A model generated the notes under the pieces. The model saw nothing but the letters and a program-made list of their open reading frames with translations, searched no databases and was not told the origin of the DNA. The translations under genes were made by a program, and so were the position numbers. A stretch of DNA of 32,325 nucleotides, from NCBI GenBank assembly GCA_000383735.1, contig KB912069.1, positions 5,725-38,049 on the forward strand. Reading direction: 5' to 3'. This DNA is from Verrucomicrobia bacterium SCGC AAA164-M04. Its GTDB lineage: Bacteria; Verrucomicrobiota; Verrucomicrobiae; Verrucomicrobiales; Akkermansiaceae. This document shows positions 1 to 8,369 of the stretch, in pieces; within the stretch, counting starts at the first letter, position 1, and each line of letters begins with the position of its first letter.

Positions 1-26
1 AGGAAGGTGATTCGTAAGATTCTCGC

Positions 27-707
27 CTAGCTTTTCCAGATCTGAGTGGTGAGGGCAGCTTGTGCGGCTTTTGCTTCGGCTGATTTCTTACTCGGGCCAG
101 AGCCCTGACCCAAAGGTTTACCTCTCCACGTAACCTCGCAGACGAAGGTCCGGTCATGGGGTGGCCCCTCTTCCGAGATGACTTCATAGGAAGGTGCCTC
201 TGGGGTTAATTTCTGGAGGATTTCTTGAAGCTCACCTTTGGCGTTACCTTGGGATCTTTTTGGGTTTAGGGATTCAAGTTGGTTGCTGAGAAGTTGTAAG
301 CTCACCTCTATTGCTGCCTCAAGACCACTGTCTAAATAGATCGCGCCAATCATTGCTTCGAGAGCATCGGCAAGGTTAGAGTCCCGATTGCGTCCGCCGC
401 TTCCAGATTCGCCATTACTCATGAAAAGTGCGCTGCCCAAATCAATGGTGCGCGCTGCTGCGGCGAGTGCTGGTTTTGAAACCACTGAAGCACGCAGTTT
501 GGTGAGAACACCTTCCTGAAATTCAGGGAAGCGGTGGTAAAGATGAGTGCTAATGACGAGCTCGACAACGGCATCTCCAAGGTATTCAAGTCTTTGATTG
601 TCGGGCGGCGCCGGACGAATTTCTGATGAAAGACTGGGGTGAGACAAAGCCTCATTTAAAAGCGTCTGACTCTTAAATGTGTAATTTAGCCGTTCTTCGA
701 TACTCAC
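27..707 (-). CDS. rnc: Ribonuclease III
   Basis: This is a 226-residue RNase III, the cytoplasmic Mg-dependent endonuclease that cuts double-stranded RNA in rRNA precursors and structured transcripts. The catalytic domain (about residues 1-150) carries the family signature QRLEYLGDAV at 38-47, with E41 and D45 as metal ligands, and DALEAMIGAIYLD at 114-126, supplying D114 and E117. This numbering matches the E. coli enzyme. Position 38, usually Glu, is Gln here, which the family signature tolerates. A double-stranded RNA-binding domain follows from about residue 155 (GELQEILQKL to SAEAKAAQAAL). Length is normal for the family. It lies 12 bp downstream of the CAP-domain gene on the same strand, so the two are probably co-transcribed. 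Whatever follows it lies beyond the left edge. Confidence 0.97.
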   Translation of the reverse strand: MSIEERLNYTFKSQTLLNEALSHPSLSSEIRPAPPDNQRLEYLGDAVVELVISTHLYHRFPEFQEGVLTKLRASVVSKPALAAAARTIDLGSALFMSNGESGSGGRNRDSNLADALEAMIGAIYLDSGLEAAIEVSLQLLSNQLESLNPKRSQGNAKGELQEILQKLTPEAPSYEVISEEGPPHDRTFVCEVTWRGKPLGQGSGPSKKSAEAKAAQAALTTQIWKS

Positions 708-719
708 CTTAAGAAAGGG

Positions 720-1772
720 CTATTTTTTACCAGTCATCATGGTCCAGTGTCTCCCATATGGGCCAATTCCTATCAGATTAGGACCGTTTGCAAACATGAT
801 GAAGCGATGGCCATCGGAGCCAAACCAAGCATCGTAGGCGGCCACTGGCGAAGCCGATCCCATGAAAATATTTTCGCCTGACCAGCGGTGTTTGAACCCG
901 GCAAGTCGAGCCCGGTCACCCGGCGATTTTTTTTGGGGGATGGGAGATTGGTGGGCGAAGAAACCCATCGAGGCCATATCCCTTGAATGTCCAACTGCAG
1001 CATCAGAAAGTTTTTCCTCTAGGCGGAGTGGAGTGAGCGCAAATAACGAACGAAATTCGTTGAGATGGTTGGCGAAGTCTTTTTGGGATATACTGGCCCA
1101 TCCAGAAGCATTGTTGTCTAGCCGCGCCGAAGCTAGTGATTCGATTTCCTTACGAATATTCGTGATCACTTTCCTATTTTTGAGGTGAACTTCGCCTTCG
1201 TAAATCGACATGAGTGCGTCATCAAGATCGAGCTGGTTGCGGTCGAACCCAGTCTCGTCGATGATATTCATTTCACGAGAGACTTCGGCAAGAGCTGTTG
1301 CGATGCCCTTGACTGCCTTATCGAGAGATGCAGGGTCATTCTCGGCAATCATACGAGCGCGCCCGTTAATTTTTTGTAGTATTTCGACCTCATGACGTAG
1401 CATCGCAATCTTATCCGGCTGTTTTTTATAGTCGGTTTTAATGAGCTTGTAGATGCGCGAGCGATGTCCCTTCAATTTTTCCGAAATATCTGGGAGATCC
1501 AGGAAAGGGTTTGATCGTTCGTCGCTGAGGATATCTGCGAGCTTTTTTTCGTGAAGAGTCCGTGCTTTTTCGAGAGTGCGACGGTAGATCGAGCCTCCCT
1601 GATCACCGTAAAGCTGAAAGGTGCGGTAAGCGGCTGCTCTTTTGGATGCGTCTGAGTTTTGCATCCACTGAAGTGCCTTTTTTGCCACAAGGGGAGGAAT
1701 CGCAGGCCCAGCCTCCTGGGCAGGTAAAAAACTCCCGGCACAGCTGATGATGAATGGCATCAATTTCCTCAT
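720..1772 (-). CDS. Secreted CAP/SCP-domain protein
   Basis: This 350-residue protein has a basic N-terminus and a short hydrophobic stretch (about residues 5-16) typical of an export signal. Cys11 in IISC could be a lipobox, though the hydrophobic core is short. Residues about 25-225 are charged and helix-rich with no family I recognise. The C-terminus (about 230-346) is a CAP domain (CRISP/antigen 5/PR-1 superfamily): GHSRDMASMGFFAH at 261-274, GENIF at 299-303 and GSDGHRF at 318-324. These supply H262, E300 and H322, which match the usual cavity residues. Bacterial CAP proteins are secreted or envelope proteins whose molecular role is mostly unknown. It is the first gene of a probable pair with rnc and is divergent from the panD fragment. 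Confidence 0.85.
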   Translation of the reverse strand: MRKLMPFIISCAGSFLPAQEAGPAIPPLVAKKALQWMQNSDASKRAAAYRTFQLYGDQGGSIYRRTLEKARTLHEKKLADILSDERSNPFLDLPDISEKLKGHRSRIYKLIKTDYKKQPDKIAMLRHEVEILQKINGRARMIAENDPASLDKAVKGIATALAEVSREMNIIDETGFDRNQLDLDDALMSIYEGEVHLKNRKVITNIRKEIESLASARLDNNASGWASISQKDFANHLNEFRSLFALTPLRLEEKLSDAAVGHSRDMASMGFFAHQSPIPQKKSPGDRARLAGFKHRWSGENIFMGSASPVAAYDAWFGSDGHRFIMFANGPNLIGIGPYGRHWTMMTGKK

Positions 1773-1867
1773 GGGTCGGCCAAAACCTTAAGCACAAGCG
1801 GTATTTTTTCAATCTTGGAGTTTTTCACCGCTTGACCGCGGCAGTCATTCCTCGTTTCGTCACCCCC

Positions 1868-2104
1868 ATGCAGCGCATTCAACTTAAGTCAAAGCTTCAC
1901 CGGGCCATCATTAAGCAGGCTGATATCGATTACGAAGGGAGTATTGAGATTCCCTCTGATCTTATGACGGCGGCTGGGCTTTGGGAGGGTGAGCGTGTTC
2001 TCGTGACATCCATGACTTCTGGGAGTCGTCTAGAAACCTACGTTCAGGCCGGTGATCCGGGGACAGGTCATATTATCCAAAAGAATATAGTCCACCCCAT
2101 CTAA
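1868..2104 (+). pseudogene. panD: Aspartate 1-decarboxylase, 3'-truncated
   Basis: PanD makes beta-alanine for pantothenate and CoA, and activates itself by cleaving a Gly-Ser bond to form a pyruvoyl group. From the ATG at 1868 the reading frame matches PanD in register with the E. coli enzyme: K9, the YEGS processing site (G24-S25), R54, T57 and Y58 are all present. Homology runs to GTGHI (residues 65-69) and then stops. The last nine codons are simply the antisense of nadC, ending at a stop after 78 residues, whereas PanD is normally about 115-130 residues. The second half of the barrel, including the conserved NGAAA segment, is missing, so the product is unlikely to work. An upstream in-frame ATG at 1754 overlaps the divergent gene and is not supported by homology. 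Confidence 0.85.
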
Positions 2105-2755
2105 CTTCAGAAATGCTTCAACCTGCTCGAGCCGGTCAGCCTCTAATTCGACTTCGACTCCGGGCTTATCACCCCGTAATTGATTGATAGCCTTCTGCAA
2201 GGCCTCGATTCCCCCTTCCGCAACCAAATGATTATCCTTCACCATTGCTCGGTCATAGAGCCCCATCCGATGATTCGCTCCGCCGCCGGCGATCACCGCC
2301 GCTTTTTCCAAAGCCCGCCACCCCGGCGTTGTTTTTCGGGTATCAAGAATTTTTGCTCCAGTCCCATCAACCGAATCCACAAATTGGCGCGTCTTGGTCG
2401 CCACACCCGAAAGTCGCTGCAGAAAATTTAAAGCAACTCGTTCAGCTGTCAGAAGGGAACGGGCTTTGCCCCGGACTTCTATAACGTATGCTCCCGGCCT
2501 CACGTGATTCCCGCTCTCGAGGAGGACCTTGACCGCATTTTCATCATCGATCCGTTTGAAAACCTCTTCGGCAACCTCCACCCCCGCAACCACACCTTCA
2601 GATTTTGACAAAATTAACCCACGCGCCTCCCGGTGCTCCGGAACAAAATAAGACGACGTCACATCCCCGGGGCCGATATCTTCTTCCAACGCCAAATCAA
2701 TCAAAGTAGAAGTTCTCTCGTCCACGCCAAAACCATAGCGTGGCGCCCCGCCCAT
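2030..2755 (-). pseudogene. nadC: Quinolinate phosphoribosyltransferase, 3'-truncated
   Basis: NadC converts quinolinate and PRPP to nicotinate mononucleotide in NAD synthesis. The N-terminal and central regions are well conserved: LALEEDIGPGDVTS near the start, LNFLQRLSGVAT, DTRKTTPGWRALEK, GGGANHRMGLYD, VKDNH and VEVELE, ending with the family's ILLDNM. Twelve codons later the frame stops in sequence that is antisense to panD. Intact NadC continues for about 60-70 residues through the SGGI phosphate-binding loop and the closing barrel strands, and all of these are absent. The enzyme should therefore be inactive. The start at 2755 (MGGAPRYGFG) is preferred by homology; the frame remains open to an ATG at 2818, six bases from the divergent efflux gene. 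Confidence 0.85.
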
Positions 2756-2824
2756 ACCAGCGTTTTGGTGGTGTTTTGTGACTGGTATCCTGCCACGATC
2801 CGACGCACATTGAGGCACACTTAA

Positions 2825-4219
2825 ATGTCGGTTACTTTTTCAAAACTCCCCACAGCTCTTGCCATCGGACTTGCCGCCACTCTCGTCTCGTGCGAAGCCC
2901 TAAAAGGTCCCAAAACAGTCAGCTCCAAGAAACTCGATTTACCCGGAGCTTTTTCCCAAGCGAAATCCGGGCAAAACGCAGAGATTTCAACCGGATGGAT
3001 TAAGGAATTTCGCGACTCGCGTATGACCAAAATCGTTAAGGACGCCCTCGCCCACAATCAAGGACTTAAGGCCGCTGCTTATCGTCTCAAAGCTGCCCGC
3101 GAAGGAACTATTATCGGCCGTGCCAGCCGACTTCCCTCAATCAATGCCTCAACCTCATACCGTAAAACGGATAGCCAAGATGTTTCCTCAAACGAAAACT
3201 ATTCCATCTCTCTCAATGCCGTCTGGGAACCTGACCTCTGGGGGCGGCTTCGTAATCTCGATTACTCTGCTCGTGCAAATTACTCCGCTTCGATAGCCGA
3301 CTTCCGTGGCGCCAGACTTTCACTTGCAGCAAACACCGCAAAGGCTTGGTGCAATCTTGTCACCTCGGAACAACAGCTCGAACTCGCAAAAACCAATGTC
3401 GAGTCATTTAGTCAGGCTCTTATCGTTGTCGAGCGACGTTACAAGGCAAACACCCTTCGCTCCGTTGATGTCCAGTTCGCCCGTAACAATGTCGCTAATT
3501 CCAAGCGTAGTTTGAGCGTCCGGCAACTCGGCCGCGACAACGCCGCCCGGAATCTCGAAGTTCTTCTAGGGCGATATCCAGCCGCTACTATCAATTCATC
3601 GATCGACCTCCCCTTCCTTTCAGAAGGCATCCCCATTGGCCTGCCATCAAAACTACTTGAACGACGGCCCGACCTAGAAGCAGCCCGTTCCCGCCTCGTT
3701 GCCTCAGCCCAGAATGCTGAAGCAGCCCGCAAGAGCCTTCTCCCTAACCTTCGTCTCACAGGAGGCAGCTCAAATGGCGCAGATACCTTTCGCCGCGCCT
3801 TTGATCCAAATTTCTTAGTTTATTCGATAGCCTCATCGCTTGCACAAACCGTCTATCAGGGTGGTGCTCTTAGCGCACGAGCACGTGCTGCTCTCGAGCA
3901 GAACCGAGCCGCCATCGAAGATTACACCCGCCTTGCTTTGCTGGCCTTCCGCGAGGTCGAATCCGCTGTTGGAACAGACCGATCACTCACTGAACAGGAA
4001 CGCTATCTAAGACAAGAGGTCAAACAATCTCAGCTTGCCGTTAAACGCGCTCTTTCTGATATCAGCCTTGGAATTGATGGAGCCTCTTTCCTCGAATACC
4101 TTGAAGCCCAACGCCGAGCAGAAGCCGCCGGCATCTCCTTGATTCGGCTCAAGAACCAACGACTTCAAAACCGCATCGATCTCCATCTGGCCTTAGGCGG
4201 TGACTACTCGACGAAATAG
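2825..4219 (+). CDS. Outer-membrane efflux lipoprotein (OprM/NodT-type, TolC superfamily)
   Basis: This 464-residue outer-membrane factor forms the exit duct of tripartite pumps. The signal peptide ends in the lipobox LVSC (C23). Two outer-membrane efflux repeats follow (about residues 55-240 and 260-460). Family marks include VWEPDLWGRLRN, LEVLLGRYP, the repeat-boundary stretch LPSKLLERRPDLEAA and a C-terminal LHLALGGDY. The same landmarks occur in the outer-membrane factor at 30720-32132, so the two are clear paralogues. No membrane-fusion protein or inner-membrane pump lies next to this copy. It may therefore be shared between pumps or serve one encoded elsewhere. It is divergent from the nadC fragment, and the next gene, 160 bp downstream on the same strand, is another outer-membrane protein. 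Confidence 0.92.
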   Translation: MSVTFSKLPTALAIGLAATLVSCEALKGPKTVSSKKLDLPGAFSQAKSGQNAEISTGWIKEFRDSRMTKIVKDALAHNQGLKAAAYRLKAAREGTIIGRASRLPSINASTSYRKTDSQDVSSNENYSISLNAVWEPDLWGRLRNLDYSARANYSASIADFRGARLSLAANTAKAWCNLVTSEQQLELAKTNVESFSQALIVVERRYKANTLRSVDVQFARNNVANSKRSLSVRQLGRDNAARNLEVLLGRYPAATINSSIDLPFLSEGIPIGLPSKLLERRPDLEAARSRLVASAQNAEAARKSLLPNLRLTGGSSNGADTFRRAFDPNFLVYSIASSLAQTVYQGGALSARARAALEQNRAAIEDYTRLALLAFREVESAVGTDRSLTEQERYLRQEVKQSQLAVKRALSDISLGIDGASFLEYLEAQRRAEAAGISLIRLKNQRLQNRIDLHLALGGDYSTK

Positions 4220-4379
4220 CGTTGAATTGGCCTTCCACTCGCTCATCCCGACGCTAAAAAAACGCTTTATTATCCTCTGTATAAAACGCCTTCGAGGACA
4301 GCCTTTCTGGACCGACCACACAAAATTCTGGGAGATTTTTCTTGATAAGGCTCTTCGTTAACACGACTTATTTGCGACT

Positions 4380-5567
4380 ATGAAAGTCCTTCATATTCTG
4401 GCGATTTCCGCAAGTCCCCTACTTGCAGATATTAGTCTTGATCCCACTTTTCACTTTAACGGGGTCATTGGGGACACCTCAGCTGACTCGCTTAGCGAAA
4501 TTGGAGGTCATGCCCACGATCCCAATGATAACTTCGCGGTTCAGGGCTTGGAGCCTGGACTAAACCTCCGGGTCGATGACTGGCTTGCAGGTTTCACCAA
4601 CATTAACGTGTTTACGGATTCGAACCACGAGATTGATTGGGAACTCGAGGAAGCTTTCCTGAAATTCAAGAATCTCCCTGGAGGCTTTGAACTTCGTGGC
4701 GGTCGTATGCTCGCCCGAATGGGTCTCCAAAATAATCAGCATCTCCACGCATGGACTCTGGTAAACTCCAACCTCACCACTTCTCAGTTTCTAGGCGAGG
4801 AAGGCTTAATGAGCGAAGGAACCGAGCTAACCTGGCGAAAAGACTTCGATCGGGGATTCTTCGCAATCTCATCCAACTTCAGTAATACCGCTTCCCATCA
4901 TCATCACGGTGATGATGCTGATTTTGAAGGAGAAGAAGACAATGGTAATGAAGAAGGCCACGGAGAGGACGAGCATGGCCACTCATCCGAAGACGCCTTC
5001 ATGGAAGACCGCGTCTTCGTGACTCGTGCACTCCTCAGCTACAACTGGAATGATTTCCATCAAAATCGTCTAGGAATTAACACTGCATGGGGAGAAAACG
5101 GCTATGGTCGTGACACCTCGATGCACTCAATCGACTACATCTATACTTGGCGAGAAAATGGTATCGAGCTAGGCGGGCGGGAATTCTCGATCGGCGCCGA
5201 ATACTTCTATCGCGACGTCGAGTGGATGAGTGAGAACGACCCCACACTCCAAGGAGTAACCTCACAGAACAGCTTAATGACCTACATCAATTACCGCTTC
5301 CACCCGCAATGGATTGCCGGCCTTCGCTACGAATACCTAGAAGGAGCCAGAGGTGGTGCCGATATTCACCTAGGCGAAACCGAATACGCTTTCGAGTCCA
5401 CCGAGCGTAAACGCCTCACCCTTGCCCTGACCCGCGAATTCCGCCACAGCGACATCATGCTCTCTACGATCCGGCTGCAGTATTCCCACGACGACCTCGA
5501 GGACGAAGATGCTGATTCTATCTGGCTACAATTCGGCTTTCATTTTGGTGGCCCCGAGATCCGCTAG
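4380..5567 (+). CDS. Outer-membrane beta-barrel protein with His/acidic loop, possibly metal-related
   Basis: This 395-residue protein has a short signal peptide (about residues 1-16, cleavage near LLA-D). It then alternates short amphipathic strands with polar turns, ending in aromatic-rich strands (SIWLQFGFHFGG), as outer-membrane barrels do. Stretches such as WELEEAFLKFKNLPGG, LRGGRMLARMG and FLGEEGLMSEGTELTW resemble a barrel family I have seen labelled zinc-regulated, but I cannot confirm that by search. The outstanding part is an insert at about residues 173-207, starting with four histidines and followed by many Asp, Glu, Gly and His residues. It is probably a surface loop able to bind Zn, Cu or Ni. 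The N-terminal GGHAHD (42-47) adds more His. Metal uptake or buffering is inference, and no metal-regulator box was recognised upstream. Confidence 0.7.
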   Translation: MKVLHILAISASPLLADISLDPTFHFNGVIGDTSADSLSEIGGHAHDPNDNFAVQGLEPGLNLRVDDWLAGFTNINVFTDSNHEIDWELEEAFLKFKNLPGGFELRGGRMLARMGLQNNQHLHAWTLVNSNLTTSQFLGEEGLMSEGTELTWRKDFDRGFFAISSNFSNTASHHHHGDDADFEGEEDNGNEEGHGEDEHGHSSEDAFMEDRVFVTRALLSYNWNDFHQNRLGINTAWGENGYGRDTSMHSIDYIYTWRENGIELGGREFSIGAEYFYRDVEWMSENDPTLQGVTSQNSLMTYINYRFHPQWIAGLRYEYLEGARGGADIHLGETEYAFESTERKRLTLALTREFRHSDIMLSTIRLQYSHDDLEDEDADSIWLQFGFHFGGPEIR

Positions 5568-5640
5568 ACGATTCTTCAAGCTCCCTTCATTTAGCTTAAA
5601 ATAAGGGTCTCAACCACAAATTGTTCTCTGGGGGGCAAGA

Positions 5641-5668
5641 CCAAGATCTCTTGGTGAATCGTGATTCA
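5641..5668. promoter_or_regulatory. Two abutting perfect dyads upstream of pheT
   Basis: Positions 5641-5654 are CCAAGA-TC-TCTTGG and 5655-5668 are TGAATC-GT-GATTCA. Each is a perfect 6+6 inverted repeat with a 2-bp centre, and they touch with no gap. They lie about 140 bp before the pheT start and about 75 bp after the stop of the preceding gene. Paired operator half-sites are one reading. A structured leader or a chance pair are the others. No T-run follows, so a terminator is unlikely. Confidence 0.4.
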
Positions 5669-5805
5669 TCGGATAATCGCTAAGATTACCAATCTCATAG
5701 AACGAAAAAAGCCCCTTAGTATTTTATACTCCAAAAAGCACCGGGGCGGGATTTCTTTGATTTTCGATTGAAAAAAGCCTCGCGGGCCTTTCTTCTCCCG
5801 GCCTT

Positions 5806-8190
5806 ATGAATGTTTCGCTCACTTGGCTCAAAGAACGCCTCGATTTTGGCTCCCGCTCGCTCGAAGAAGTCTGCGACCTCCTCACCTTTGCTGGCATCGA
5901 AATCGAAGGCCTCCAAGAAATCGGTGTCAAGAGCGACCAAATTGTGGTGGCCGAGATCAAGGAAGCAGTTCAACACCCTGACGCCGACCGCCTCAAGGTC
6001 ACCCAAGTTGACGCTGGTGAAGGATCGCTTCGTCAGATTGTATGTGGTGCCACTAACTACAAGGTCGGCGATAAAGTCCCCTGCTGCCTCCCCGGAGCCG
6101 CTCTCCCCGGCGGATTTAAGATCGGCGAAACCAAAATGCGCGGGGTCGAATCTAAAGGCATGCTCGCTGCCGGATCCGAAATCGGTCTCACCGATAAGGA
6201 AGATGGTCTTCTCATTCTTGATGCTGATTTTAAAGTCGGAACTCCGGTAAAAGACCTTTTTGATTCTGATACCCTTATTGAAGTCGAGATCACACCGAAC
6301 CGTCCCGACCTCCTCTCCCACTCCGGCCTCGCCCGTGAACTTGCCGCGCTTCTTCATACCGAAACCAAGCCGGTCGAAAAATCACATCCCACCGAACTCG
6401 CCGAAGATTCCGGAGTTGTCACTAGCGATTCCGCGACTTGCCCATTCTATTCGGTCCGTAGGATCAAAGGGGTCAAAGTTGCTCCTAGCCCGGATTGGCT
6501 CACCAAGAAGCTCAAAGCCATTGGCCTACGCCCCATCAACAACATCGTTGATATCACAAACTACGTCCTCCACGAAATCGGCCAACCTCTCCACGCCTTC
6601 GACGCCAGTAAAGTCGATGGAGCTATTCACGTTCGCCAAGCCTCCGAGGGCGAAAAATTTAAAGCCCTCGATGAAGAAACCTACGATCTCAAAGATATCG
6701 ATTGTGTCATCTCTGACCAATCTGGCACACCCCTCGCCCTCGCTGGAATCATGGGTGGGCTTGACAGTGGAGTGACGGACTCAACCAGCGATATCCTCCT
6801 CGAATCAGCTTACTTCACCACTTCCGAGATTCGCCGGAGCTCGCGTCGCCTCTTTCTGACATCGGATTCCTCCTACCGCTTCGAGCGCGGAGTCGATCCG
6901 CAACAAATCTTGCCCGCCTCGGCCCTCGCAGCAGCCCTCATTCTTGAAATTGCCGGCGGTGAAGTTTCTCCACGAACCGCAACTGCTGGACACATCCCCA
7001 AAGAGCTTCCATCGGTCAAACTCGACGTAGATCGCATGCTACAACTCATGGACAACAGTATCTCACTGGAAGATGCTGGAACTATTCTTTCTCGCCTTGG
7101 TCTTTCTTCATCTGATCTTAAGACTTGGAAAATTCCAAGCTGGCGAGGCGATCTGGAACGTTCCGCTGACCTTGTCGAAGAAATCGCCCGCACCCACGGA
7201 CTTGACAATATTCCATCCCGCACTGGCGGGACTGCGGTCGATGAAAGTAAAATCGACCTCGAATACGATCGCCTCCTCGATTTCAAAAAGAATCTAGTCG
7301 CATTGGGCTTTCACGAGAGCCAAACCATTAAACTCATTGCAGAAAATCAACTCCGTGACTGCCTTCCACTTCGGCCTTTGCAGGACGGCGACCTCGTAAA
7401 AGTAGCACGGCCACTCAGTGAAGATCACGCCATTCTGCGCCCCTCACTCACTCCTGGACTTCTTGCCACGGCCGAAAACAATCTCCGACAAGGCGCCAAA
7501 ACCCTCCGCTTTTTCGAAGCCGGACGCCAATTTCGAAACGTCGGTGGTGGCAAAGCCACCGATCTCGAAACCGATTCTATCGCACTTCTCCTCGGTGGAG
7601 AAGCTAGCCCTCTTTCTTGGACTCGTGATGAGAACCGACAACTTGACCTTTATGACCTCAAGGCCGCCATCCAAGCCGCGCTTGGAAATCGTTCGATTCA
7701 ATTCACGACCCGTGCTCGCGAAGGCTTTCTCCTCAGTGGCGATATTCAACTCAGCGGCAAACCAATTGGTACTTTTGCCCAGATCATGCCCTCCCGGGCT
7801 CGGGAGATCGGCTTCAAAGCTCCCATCTACCTCGCCGAACTCGATCAGAAAAAGGTCCTTGGAATCAAACAAGATATGTTCCAAATCGAGCCCCTCCCTC
7901 AATTTCCGGGGTCGAGCCGCGACATCGCAATGGAGCTCCCCATCACAACCAGTAATGCTGAAATCGAAAAAGCCCTCGGTAAACACAACGATCCTCTGCT
8001 GGTTTCCGCCATTTGCTTCGATCAATTCCACGATCCGTCCGGGAAGAAAATGCCGGCTGACAAACGATCCATCGCCTACTCATTTGGCTATCGATCTCAT
8101 GTGGGCACGATGAAGCAAAAGGAAATCGACACTGCCCACGACAAGCTTCGGGCTCACCTCGAAAAGTCACTCCCCGTGACCTTCCGCTAA
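5806..8190 (+). CDS. pheT: Phenylalanine--tRNA ligase beta subunit
   Basis: PheT is the beta chain of the cytoplasmic alpha2-beta2 enzyme that charges tRNA-Phe; it carries the editing site and tRNA-binding parts. At 794 residues it has the usual bacterial length. The N-terminal EMAP-like tRNA-binding domain (about 40-150) shows HPDADRLKV and CGATNYKVGDKVP. The B3/B4 editing region (about 215-390) contains RPINNIVDITNYV and GQPLHAFDA. B5 follows at about 400-475. A catalytic-like core follows, and the C-terminal ferredoxin-fold anticodon-binding domain (about 700-794) begins near PQFPGSSRDIAME and ends with GYRSHVGTMKQKEID. pheS, which usually precedes pheT, is not in the window. Long open frames on the opposite strand are shadows. 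Confidence 0.97.
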   Translation: MNVSLTWLKERLDFGSRSLEEVCDLLTFAGIEIEGLQEIGVKSDQIVVAEIKEAVQHPDADRLKVTQVDAGEGSLRQIVCGATNYKVGDKVPCCLPGAALPGGFKIGETKMRGVESKGMLAAGSEIGLTDKEDGLLILDADFKVGTPVKDLFDSDTLIEVEITPNRPDLLSHSGLARELAALLHTETKPVEKSHPTELAEDSGVVTSDSATCPFYSVRRIKGVKVAPSPDWLTKKLKAIGLRPINNIVDITNYVLHEIGQPLHAFDASKVDGAIHVRQASEGEKFKALDEETYDLKDIDCVISDQSGTPLALAGIMGGLDSGVTDSTSDILLESAYFTTSEIRRSSRRLFLTSDSSYRFERGVDPQQILPASALAAALILEIAGGEVSPRTATAGHIPKELPSVKLDVDRMLQLMDNSISLEDAGTILSRLGLSSSDLKTWKIPSWRGDLERSADLVEEIARTHGLDNIPSRTGGTAVDESKIDLEYDRLLDFKKNLVALGFHESQTIKLIAENQLRDCLPLRPLQDGDLVKVARPLSEDHAILRPSLTPGLLATAENNLRQGAKTLRFFEAGRQFRNVGGGKATDLETDSIALLLGGEASPLSWTRDENRQLDLYDLKAAIQAALGNRSIQFTTRAREGFLLSGDIQLSGKPIGTFAQIMPSRAREIGFKAPIYLAELDQKKVLGIKQDMFQIEPLPQFPGSSRDIAMELPITTSNAEIEKALGKHNDPLLVSAICFDQFHDPSGKKMPADKRSIAYSFGYRSHVGTMKQKEIDTAHDKLRAHLEKSLPVTFR

Positions 8191-8293
8191 GACCCATATT
8201 TCGCATGGATTGGCCAGTTTTGGGAAAAGCAATTTCCATTTCGGCAAAGAAATAAATCCACCATCCATCCTTTATCACCCTTTAATCCGATAT

Positions 8294-8309
8294 CCCCTTG
8301 AATAAGGGG
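8294..8309. repeat. Short perfect hairpin downstream of pheT
   Basis: CCCCTT-GAAT-AAGGGG forms a 6-bp stem with a 4-base loop, between the convergent pheT (+) and DUF1287 (-) genes. No T-run follows on either strand, so it is at best a weak terminator. The rest of the 179-bp gap shows nothing I recognise. Confidence 0.35.
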
Positions 8310-8369
8310 TCGGTTAAGGTAGCAAAATTTAGATTACCACTGTTCCGAAAGCCACAGAGGATACGAGTA

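Noticed and set aside
1754..1867. Upstream in-frame extension of panD (extra 38 residues)
   Set aside because: PanD homology and K9/G24-S25 numbering start at 1868; the extension overlaps the divergent gene's start.
5711..5747. GCCCC...GGGGC hairpin before pheT as attenuator or terminator
   Set aside because: The stem is only 5 bp with a 27-base loop and no T-run, and no leader peptide with a usable start codon was found despite a few Phe codons.
5716..6357. 213-codon open frame on the minus strand opposite the start of pheT
   Set aside because: It is antisense to well-conserved PheT domains, has no recognisable motif, and its composition follows from pheT codon bias.
7444..8031. 195-codon open frame on the minus strand inside pheT
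   Set aside because: It overlaps conserved pheT sequence completely and shows no family features.
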